From Alphaproteobacteria bacterium (GTDB lineage Bacteria; Pseudomonadota; Alphaproteobacteria; Rhizobiales; Hyphomicrobiaceae): DNA of 5,442 bases. The notes beneath the pieces were generated by a model. That model saw nothing but the letters and a program-made list of their open reading frames with translations, searched no databases and was not told the origin of the DNA. A program made the translations under genes and the position numbers. Positions within the stretch are counted from its first letter, which is position 1; each line of letters opens with the position of its first letter. The stretch lies in NCBI GenBank assembly GCA_022600335.1, contig JAHZKN010000282.1, positions 1 to 5,442 on the forward strand, written 5' to 3'. Positions 1 to 4,289 of this stretch are shown one piece after another.

Positions 1-41
1 TCAATATCACCGCAATCACAACGTCCATGATTTGTGGTCAT
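1..41 (-). CDS. Partial gene start, possible GFA/CENP-V family protein
   Basis: Only the first 13 codons are inside the window, reading MTTNHGRCDCGDI; the rest lies beyond base 1. The start is well supported: AGGAG (minus strand, 54 to 50) sits 8 bases before the ATG at 41. The CxCG pattern at residues 8 to 11, preceded by Gly and followed by a residue then Ile, is how many GFA (glutathione-dependent formaldehyde-activating)/CENP-V proteins begin. In that family early cysteines of this kind bind zinc. The family call is an inference from a very short stretch, and another small zinc protein is possible. It is the last gene on the minus strand here, separated from the DUF899 gene by about 620 bases, so it probably has its own promoter. 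Confidence 0.5.
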   Translation of the reverse strand, partial: MTTNHGRCDCGDI

Positions 42-202
42 AGTCACAACTCCTAAAACTGAATTGCAGTGTGAACTTCAAAAGCTTTAGCAGAAATAGC
101 GGAAAAACAGAGGACGGACCACTGTTCTTTCACACAATCAAAATGAACAATTTCTTCGAGAGATTGCATCCAATTAACATGACTAAGGTCTTTAGAGACC
201 CT

Positions 203-273
203 ATGTCCGCTACTGGTCACAAGCGGCGGTCAGTGATTCTGAAGGCACGTCCGCTCTTGGATAATGCAGACAT
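203..273. repeat. Two degenerate TGTCCGCT-type intergenic stem-loops
   Basis: Unit one begins ATGTCCGCT at 203-211, and its CCGCT (207-211) can pair with AGCGG at 222-226. Unit two runs from ACGTCCGCT at 247-255 to GCAGACAT at 266-273; its ends are an imperfect inverted repeat, since the complement of GCAGACAT is ATGTCTGC. The two TGTCCGCT-like cores start 44 bases apart. From memory, intergenic DNA in Bradyrhizobium and relatives is full of elements with this core, often mis-annotated as tiny proteins beginning MSALPPKADI or MSAMGQKQ. Read on the minus strand, unit two gives MSALSKSGR, which fits that pattern. I call this an old, diverged copy with no assigned function. Confidence 0.45.
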
Positions 274-363
274 CGCTAGCTCTGAAGACCATTGGCACGA
301 CATTTCCCCTCCCTCTGCAAAGCTGACCATTCCTTTTCCACCAGTGTGCACTTTGCTGAACAG

Positions 364-392
364 CTGACGGATACTGCAAACCGATTTAGAAT
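364..392 (+). promoter_or_regulatory. Sigma-70-type promoter candidate for the ORF at 429
   Basis: A -35-like CTGACG (364-369; 4 of 6 match to TTGACA) is followed after exactly 17 bases by a -10-like TAGAAT (387-392; 5 of 6 match to TATAAT). Transcription would start near 399, about 30 bases ahead of the ATG at 429. The fit of spacing, position and downstream ribosome binding site makes it better than a chance match, but it is a prediction only. Confidence 0.4.
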
Positions 393-428
393 TTCCCAAA
401 TGATTTCGAGAAAAACGGAGGGGATTTT

Positions 429-578
429 ATGAGTCCAACAGAGCAAGGGGACACAGTCCGGCAGATCCACTCAAATAAAAGTACAGGCCCAACGTCGGAG
501 ACGGGCAAGGCTGTTGCATCACAGAACGCCCGACGCCACGGCCTGTTTAGTTGCCGTTTGATCCGTTACCGCCCGTAG
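429..578 (+). pseudogene. Truncated HGL-signature protein (49 codons)
   Basis: This 49-residue plus-strand ORF ends in TAG. The start is strong: GGAGGGG at 417-423 lies 5 bases before the ATG, behind a promoter candidate. Residues 15 to 41 follow the signature I know from many alphaproteobacterial and planctomycete hypothetical proteins: S(x)GP(x)T(x)EGKA(x)S(x)NA(R/K)(R/K)HGL. Here it reads STGPTSETGKAVAS then QNARRHGLFS. Those proteins usually continue for 100 or more further residues with an Asp/Glu-rich helical part. Here the frame stops eight residues after the signature, and I find no continuation in any plus frame before the DUF899 gene, whose 3' end faces it at 663. The likeliest reading is a gene that lost its 3' part by deletion; a short but real gene is possible. 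The function of the family is unknown to me. Confidence 0.6.
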
Positions 579-662
579 AGACCGGTGCGAATCGCGGCTG
601 CGCACGAGGTCACATTGGCCGTCACCATCAATGCGGCTTATCTGCTTGCTTCGCCGACGGTC

Positions 663-1346
663 TTACAAATAATGCTCTTCCAGAAACTCGGAGCGGAAAT
701 TTTGCGGCGGCGTCATCCGGTCAGGGCGGCCCTCGGGGGTCATATCCATCAGGTTCCAGTACGGCCAAACCATATCCATGTGGTTGCCTTTCATCTCGGA
801 GGCCCAAAAATGATGGATCACACCATCACGCTTGGTGAAGACGTGCATGATCGGCATCAAAGATTTGTCTGTATCGTCGTTCTGGCACAGATAGTCCCTG
901 AGGTAGTTGGTGTTCTCCGCAGAGACAAGATTGATATGCTGCCAGCCTCTTTTATTTGCCCACGCGTTGAGTTTGGTTGCGGGCGCCTTGGCAACGATGG
1001 TCAGCGCCGTGGTCTGGTTCACTGAAATCGCCGCACGATCTAAGCCATCGATGAGCGACGTGCATGACGGGCACGGGTTGTCCCAGGTGTCTCCATACAT
1101 GTAACTGTACAGCAGCAGCGTCGGCTTATCCCGGAACAGCTCCGAGAACCGGACATCGTCGCCGAGGTTGGTGTCGTTGGCCGCGACAAAAACATAGTCC
1201 TCCTTAAGCTTACCGCCGCTCGGCAGAGCCCGGCGCTTTGCCGCCACGTCCTTGACCTTTGCGATGAGTGCCTTTTCCTCTTCGAGCAGCTTGTCTCGGG
1301 CAACGCGGTATGCTTCGCTTTCGTTCGGATATTTGGGCGTGGTCAT
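663..1346 (-). CDS. DUF899 family thioredoxin-like protein
   Basis: Protein of 227 residues. The N-terminal helix (about 10 to 45, RDKLLEEEKALIAKV then RRALPSGG) is the usual DUF899 opening, followed by the EDYVF strand at 49-53. A thioredoxin-like core follows: LLLYSYMYGD (77-86), then the CPSC motif at 92-95 at the position of the thioredoxin CxxC, then SLIDGLDRA. The C-terminal half carries the HVFTKRDGVIHHFW segment (168-181) and the Trp/Pro-rich stretch WPYWNLMDMTPEGR. The family is predicted to be thioredoxin-fold proteins, presumably cytoplasmic, with no established substrate. I place the start at 1346 and not at 1451, because GAGGG lies 7 bases before this ATG, homology begins here, and the upstream extension resembles nothing and runs across a hairpin. 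There is no signal peptide. It is the last full minus-strand gene before the non-coding region and converges with the truncated ORF at 429. Confidence 0.85.
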   Translation of the reverse strand: MTTPKYPNESEAYRVARDKLLEEEKALIAKVKDVAAKRRALPSGGKLKEDYVFVAANDTNLGDDVRFSELFRDKPTLLLYSYMYGDTWDNPCPSCTSLIDGLDRAAISVNQTTALTIVAKAPATKLNAWANKRGWQHINLVSAENTNYLRDYLCQNDDTDKSLMPIMHVFTKRDGVIHHFWASEMKGNHMDMVWPYWNLMDMTPEGRPDRMTPPQNFRSEFLEEHYL

Positions 1347-1426
1347 GGGGGTGCCCTCACAGTTTTGGGTTGCGGGTGAGACGTAGTGTAGCGCATGATA
1401 TCGCGCGTGGTGTTCACAAGTTGACT

Positions 1427-1467
1427 CAGTCCGACTGTGAAACAAGCTCACCTTCGTGTGAGTTTCA
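1427..1467 (-). other. Adjacent inverted repeats after the 1477-1998 gene
   Basis: Two small inverted repeats abut. CAGTC-c-GACTG lies at 1427-1437. Next to it is a bulged hairpin in which CTCAC (1447-1451) pairs with GTGAG (1458-1462) around a 6-base loop, extended by TGAAA (1438-1442) against TTTCA (1463-1467) with a 4-base bulge. The hairpin starts 10 bases beyond the stop codon of the minus-strand gene at 1477. There is no T-tract, so it is not a standard intrinsic terminator. It could protect an mRNA 3' end or be a protein-binding site in the DUF899 upstream region. Confidence 0.3.
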
Positions 1468-1476
1468 GGCCCAATT

Positions 1477-1998
1477 CTATATCAGCGGATCATGGGACCA
1501 CTGTAACAAGGCTTGACGTTGACGCCGCCGGCAGAAGATATCACCCGGCTCACAGTTTGCCCGGATCTGACCTGCATGTCGGGCAAAACCCCGCCAACGT
1601 TTGATCTGGACTGCATCAAGCTCGGGCAATCGTCGTCCAAGAAAATACCTGCAGTACCATTGAAACCAACCGCGTGGGTCGGGCCCATAGATCCAGCCCT
1701 TTTGTTGCCAGACTGATAGCGGCTGTCGGCTTTTGACGCCAAAATAATTCAATGCGGGGTCTGCCACATCACTGATCTTTGCTTCTTTAAACCATTCCGT
1801 GGGAAATTCACCTCTGCAATCATTGAGATATTTTCCTTCAAATACACCCATTTTCAGCATTTGTGACGGTGTGTAGTACGGGCAAAATCCCTCGAAAAAG
1901 CCTTTGCCTGCGGGAGCGATGCACGCGTAACGGTAGCCCGTCTGCATACAGTCATTGACTTCGATTATCTTTCTTACCTGCACTCGATTAACTCTCAT
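1477..1998 (-). CDS. Conserved hypothetical protein, Trp/Cys-rich
   Basis: Protein of 173 residues belonging to a family of uncharacterised bacterial proteins that I recognise by its pattern, not by a name. The diagnostic run is TGYRY (20-24), an EFK/FCP-like loop, TPSQMLKMGVFEGKYL with NDCRGEFPTEWF (43-70), PALNYFGVKSRQPLSVWQQKGWI (81-103), DPRGWFQWYCRYFLGRR (107-123), QIKRWRGFARHAGQI (131-145), and the ending NCEPGD then RRRQRQALLQW (148-167). It has many aromatic residues, conserved-looking cysteines at 61, 116, 149 and 156, no signal peptide and no membrane segment, so it should be cytoplasmic. The start is uncertain. The ATG at 1998 has only a weak GTGAGC-like site, and the alternative ATG at 1947 sits directly before TGYRY, also without a good site. 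Homologues I recall carry some residues before TGYRY, which favours the longer form. No reaction can be assigned; the basic, aromatic C-terminal half would suit nucleic acid binding, but that is a guess. Confidence 0.8.
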   Translation of the reverse strand: MRVNRVQVRKIIEVNDCMQTGYRYACIAPAGKGFFEGFCPYYTPSQMLKMGVFEGKYLNDCRGEFPTEWFKEAKISDVADPALNYFGVKSRQPLSVWQQKGWIYGPDPRGWFQWYCRYFLGRRLPELDAVQIKRWRGFARHAGQIRANCEPGDIFCRRRQRQALLQWSHDPLI

Positions 1999-2187
1999 TT
2001 GTGTTGGCTCACGCTACAGGGCACCCAAAACTGCAACATTTTATTGCACTCAAAATTCGACCAAGGTCACAAGCGCACTTAGATCCGATGTCGCGGGCCT
2101 ATCTGCAGAGCCGCAATCATCGGCAACTCTCAATCTCGGGCGATCAACGCCAATGGCAAAGTGCAAGAATGGAGCTTTGAATTTGTT

Positions 2188-2610
2188 TTATCTTGTTTTT
2201 TGTTCAACGAGACCAGGCAGCGCCGTTCCGTCGGGTCCTATTTCCTTAAGTGCTTGTTGGCAGCTCCACACGTGCGAAAGCTTACACTCGTTAGGCCCGC
2301 CGCTTTTTTCACAATTTAATGTCTGAACCCAAGACTTCAAAACTTTGTTTGACTGTTCGTTGAATACAGCCAGATCTTCATCCTTGAATCTAGCCTTGAG
2401 CGCATCGACAGCATCCGTTGTCTTTAGACCGTAGCAAACTAGCGTTACTCCAGCGGCCTGGCCATATCGTATCCCGGCCTGTACCGGAGTCGCTGTGTAG
2501 AGGCTCAGACGTTTGCCATCAGTTTGCGAATTTTGCATCGCCTCATTCGCGTTAATTGGGCTCGAGACCCAGCCGACAAACATTGCAATGCAGCAAATAA
2601 AACTTCGCAT
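2188..2610 (-). CDS. Small secreted four-cysteine protein, function unknown
   Basis: Protein of 140 residues. Residues 1 to about 21 (MRSFICCIAMFVGWVSSPINA) look like a Sec signal peptide: a basic residue, a hydrophobic core, and an INA end that fits signal peptidase I cleavage before NEA. The mature protein of about 119 residues has four cysteines (59, 100, 109, 117), enough for two disulphides, which suits the periplasm. It is mostly helical by appearance, with a charged helix around 64-95 and CEKSGGPNECK as a likely disulphide-stapled loop. AGGA lies 8 bases before the ATG, so the start is secure. I do not recognise the family. It follows truA by about 200 bases and has its own promoter candidate at 2662-2691, so it is probably expressed on its own. 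No intrinsic terminator is visible after it. Confidence 0.7.
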   Translation of the reverse strand: MRSFICCIAMFVGWVSSPINANEAMQNSQTDGKRLSLYTATPVQAGIRYGQAAGVTLVCYGLKTTDAVDALKARFKDEDLAVFNEQSNKVLKSWVQTLNCEKSGGPNECKLSHVWSCQQALKEIGPDGTALPGLVEQKTR

Positions 2611-2661
2611 CTCATAGTTCCTAGAAAAGCTAACTTTCGGCTACCTACTGGTCTTGTCCCA

Positions 2662-2691
2662 ATATTACTTCATTAATTCCCGCTGCGGCAA
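2662..2691 (-). promoter_or_regulatory. Promoter candidate for the four-cysteine protein
   Basis: On the minus strand TTGCCG (2691-2686; 4 of 6 to TTGACA) and TAATAT (2667-2662; 4 of 6 to TATAAT) are separated by 18 bases. This would start transcription around 2655 and give a leader of roughly 45 bases before the ATG at 2610. The -35 element touches the degenerate repeat fragment at 2691. The match is modest. Confidence 0.3.
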
Positions 2692-2728
2692 TGTCCACTT
2701 CCGGTCCCGTGCGCCCATTGCAGCGCAC
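2691..2728. repeat. Further degenerate TGTCC repeat fragment with hairpin
   Basis: ATGTCCACTTCCGGTC at 2691-2706 aligns with ATGTCCGCTACTGGTC at 203-218 with three differences in 16 bases. It is followed by a 6-bp hairpin, GTGCGC (2709-2714) with GCGCAC (2723-2728) around an 8-base loop. This looks like a second, isolated relic of the same intergenic repeat type as at the left end. There is no T-tract on either side, so it is not an obvious terminator for truA. Confidence 0.35.
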
Positions 2729-2809
2729 CACATGCACGGCAGTTCATTCCTCACAAGCAGACACAAGTTTGCGATGCTGGTTGGCACGCCTTTCCCTTGG
2801 CGCCAGCGA

Positions 2810-3559
2810 TCAGTTTAGAGAAGGATACGTGACCTCGACAAGATAGAGCCCACAAGCAGGCGCGACGGGCCCGCATCGCGACCGGTCTGCAGCCAGTAGT
2901 GCGGCTTTCATTTCAGCAGGCGGCCATTTGCCATCGCCAACAAGCTTTAGACTGCCGACCATTGACCGTACTTGGTTATGTAAAAACGAGCGCGCGACGG
3001 CCTCAATGTGTACCTCTTCGCCAACCTGAGACACGCGCAATGCATCCAGTGTTTTGCGCGGTGACTTTGCTTGGCAAAGGGATGCACGAAAAGTTGTGAA
3101 ATCATGCAATCCCAGAATGGATTGCGCTGCCGCATGCATGCGATCAACGTCAAGGCGGGTTGGCACCCACCATACACGCTGTTGATCGAGAGCCGGCCGC
3201 GCCCGACGCGACAAGATGCGATAAAGATAGCGTCGGGATAGCACATCAAATCGTGCGTCAAAGTCTGGTGACGTCGGTGAGCACGATACAACGGCAATAG
3301 GATGCGGTTTGAGGTGAAAGTTCGCTGCTTCCTGAATGCGAAACGGCTCCCATTCTTTGCTCAAATCAAAATGCGCTACCTGGCCAAGCGCGTGCACGCC
3401 AGAATCTGTGCGCCCGGCTCCTTTTACCGCAACGCGCTCACCCGAAAACTTGTAAATTGCGTCCGCAATTGCAGCTTGTACGGTTGGCCCGCTGGCCTGT
3501 TCCTGCCAACCGACAAACCCCGTGCCGTCATATTCGATTGTGATGCGATAGCGGGGCAT
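2810..3559 (-). CDS. truA: tRNA pseudouridine(38-40) synthase TruA
   Basis: Protein of 249 residues, a normal length for TruA, which isomerises uridine to pseudouridine at positions 38, 39 and 40 of the tRNA anticodon arm in the cytoplasm. The family opening is clear: MPRYRITIEYDGTGFVGWQEQ-like, residues 1-21. The catalytic motif GAGRTDSGVHALGQ is at 47-60 with the nucleophile Asp52. The conserved RRYLYRI segment is at 109-115 with Tyr111 as the likely base-stacking tyrosine. FLHNQVRSMVGSL is at 192-204, and the closing APACGLYL then V(x)Y is at 233-245. All key residues are present, so it should be active. The start is fixed by homology; upstream there is only a weak GGATTGAG-type site. A strong same-strand terminator ends 21 bases before the ATG, so expression depends on read-through or on a promoter overlapping the terminator region. 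I could not find a convincing one. Confidence 0.97.
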   Translation of the reverse strand: MPRYRITIEYDGTGFVGWQEQASGPTVQAAIADAIYKFSGERVAVKGAGRTDSGVHALGQVAHFDLSKEWEPFRIQEAANFHLKPHPIAVVSCSPTSPDFDARFDVLSRRYLYRILSRRARPALDQQRVWWVPTRLDVDRMHAAAQSILGLHDFTTFRASLCQAKSPRKTLDALRVSQVGEEVHIEAVARSFLHNQVRSMVGSLKLVGDGKWPPAEMKAALLAADRSRCGPVAPACGLYLVEVTYPSLN

Positions 3560-3580
3560 AGCTCAATCCAAATTCCGCAT

Positions 3581-3618
3581 AAAAAAACACGTTGCATGCG
3601 GCTCTCGCATGCAACGTG
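3581..3618 (-). terminator. Strong intrinsic terminator between secreted-protein gene and truA
   Basis: A perfect 13-bp inverted repeat, CACGTTGCATGCG (3588-3600) and CGCATGCAACGTG (3606-3618), encloses a 5-base loop. On the minus strand it is followed directly by seven T (3587-3581). The T-run occurs on that side only, so it acts on minus-strand transcripts, ending the mRNA of the gene at 3731-4159 about 110 bases after its stop codon. It sits immediately before truA on the same strand. Confidence 0.88.
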
Positions 3619-3628
3619 ATAGGCAATA

Positions 3629-3671
3629 GTCGAATTCGACGGCGCTTAACAGACCAAACAACAGATTGGTC
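3629..3671. other. Palindrome and inverted repeat ahead of the terminator
   Basis: GTCGAATTCGAC at 3629-3640 is a perfect 12-bp palindrome. Next to it GACCAA (3652-3657) and TTGGTC (3666-3671) form a 6-bp inverted repeat around 8 bases. Both lie in the 3' untranslated region of the secreted-protein gene and upstream of truA. They could be operator sites for a truA promoter or simply RNA structure leading into the terminator; the sequence does not decide. Confidence 0.3.
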
Positions 3672-3730
3672 ACCCAGTTTAGGCGTTGACTTTAGTCGCG
3701 ACCGCCATCACCCATCAAGCAAGGCGTGAA

Positions 3731-4159
3731 TCATGGGCGACCTTGTGCGGCTCGACGTCGGGGAACGCCGATGCGACCCGGCCGATCGCGAAACCGTTTG
3801 CCGTTCGCTCTAAATTTGCCATGGCCAAAACCAGCACCGGCAACAAATCCGCCAACCCCGGCCGGGCCACCGCGTGACGTCCGATCAAAGAAATTGTTAG
3901 TACTAGTGCTCTTTTCAAGGATACGCGTATCGTTGATACCAAGCTGCAATGGTGTTGCACCATGCGGGTTGATAATCATATGACGCGTTGGCGGGATGCC
4001 GCGAAATACGCGCACGCCGCTTTCGACGGTGACTGTGGCACCATAGTAGGGGCGGGTTTCAATTCGGGTGGTGTAGGCTTTGTCGTTCCATTGGGCCAAG
4101 ACGGGTTGAGCCGCCGTGACACCGGCAACAACGAGGGCCGCTCTGATTAAATGACGCAT
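3731..4159 (-). CDS. Secreted hypothetical protein with basic Gly-rich tail
   Basis: Protein of 142 residues. MRHLIRAALVVAGVTAAQPVLA (1-22) is a clear Sec signal peptide, with cleavage expected between VLA and Gln23. The mature part begins with a compact region, TRPYYGATVTVESGVRVFRG (35-54), then RHMIINPHGATPLQLGINDTRI (59-80). I recall this pattern in small uncharacterised alphaproteobacterial envelope proteins. From about 90 the chain turns Gly-rich (GGPAGVGGFVAGAGFGHG), and the last 27 residues are strongly basic with many Arg. There are no cysteines and no membrane anchor, so it is probably periplasmic or loosely envelope-bound. The start is well supported: GGAGGAG (4176-4170) is 10 bases before the ATG. 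The leader can pair over this site. The gene sits between fmt and truA and ends before a strong terminator. Function unknown. The Arg-rich end might reflect a late frameshift, but neither other frame gives a better family-like end. Confidence 0.75.
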   Translation of the reverse strand: MRHLIRAALVVAGVTAAQPVLAQWNDKAYTTRIETRPYYGATVTVESGVRVFRGIPPTRHMIINPHGATPLQLGINDTRILEKSTSTNNFFDRTSRGGPAGVGGFVAGAGFGHGKFRANGKRFRDRPGRIGVPRRRAAQGRP

Positions 4160-4169
4160 AACTGTAAAA

Positions 4170-4206
4170 CTCCTCCGGAGCGCTCATGACGAGAGAGATG
4201 GAGGAG
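4170..4206 (-). promoter_or_regulatory. Leader with Shine-Dalgarno/anti-Shine-Dalgarno pair
   Basis: In the mRNA of the 142-residue secreted protein, CUCCUCC (4206-4200) is the perfect 7-base complement of the ribosome binding site GGAGGAG (4176-4170), with 23 bases between. Folding would hide the binding site. A competing local fold exists because the binding site overlaps the palindrome CTCCGGAG (minus strand), and GAGCGCTC lies beside it. This is visible pairing potential; a regulatory switch is an inference. Confidence 0.4.
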
Positions 4207-4233
4207 AGCTTAGCCTGTCTGTCCTCAGCGACC

Positions 4234-4259
4234 TTAACCGATCGTAAACCATGATTAAC
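4234..4259 (-). promoter_or_regulatory. TTAA-rich palindromic site, possible CtrA-type operator
   Basis: On the plus strand TTAA-CCGATCG-TAAAC (4234-4249) matches the CtrA consensus TTAA-N7-TTAAC with one difference. Overlapping it, GTAAACCATGATTAAC (4244-4259) is a near-palindrome centred on CATG. It lies 75 to 100 bases upstream of the start of the secreted-protein gene and 30 bases after fmt, a sensible position for an operator. CtrA is the cell-cycle response regulator of alphaproteobacteria. One site with a mismatch is weak evidence. Confidence 0.3.
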
Positions 4260-4289
4260 AGTGCTGGATTTCACCGAGAAAAACCAACG

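Larger units (their letters stand above)
42..428. other. Non-coding stretch with degenerate repeats
   Basis: I see no convincing gene in these bases. Open frames exist on both strands, but they lack ribosome binding sites at usable spacing and their translations resemble no family. The middle carries two imperfect stem-loop repeats, and the right end carries a promoter candidate and ribosome binding site for the plus-strand ORF at 429. The first 130 bases are visibly more AT-rich than the housekeeping genes on the right of the window. Confidence 0.5.

Noticed and set aside
217..303. Minus-strand short ORF reading MSCQWSSELAMSALSKSGR
   Set aside because: The purine-rich stretch before its ATG is only 2 bases away, and the peptide is the usual false translation of the TGTCCGCT-type repeat.
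71..367. 98-codon plus-strand open frame starting with GTG
   Set aside because: It has no ribosome binding site, its translation resembles no protein, and it runs straight through the degenerate repeat units.
585..1025. 146-codon plus-strand frame opposite the DUF899 gene
   Set aside because: It is antisense to a clear family member and has no homology-like pattern or ribosome binding site.
1347..1451. N-terminal extension of the DUF899 protein by 35 residues
   Set aside because: The extension crosses a hairpin, has no good ribosome binding site and does not resemble the family; the ATG at 1346 has GAGGG at 7 bases.
2041..2075. Promoter for the 1477-1998 gene using TAAAAT as -10
   Set aside because: The -10-like hexamer is good, but no -35-like hexamer lies 16 to 18 bases upstream.
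1955..2326. 123-codon plus-strand frame
   Set aside because: It overlaps two better-supported minus-strand genes and shows no signature or start signal.
2776..2807. Possible terminator hairpin just after truA
   Set aside because: The stem is interrupted by a 6-base one-sided bulge (GCTGG/CCAGC plus CGCC/GGCG), and no T-run follows on the minus strand.
3715..3963. Alternative minus-strand frame across the end of the secreted-protein gene
   Set aside because: It has no ribosome binding site, and the frame starting at 4159 has a signal peptide and a family-like core.
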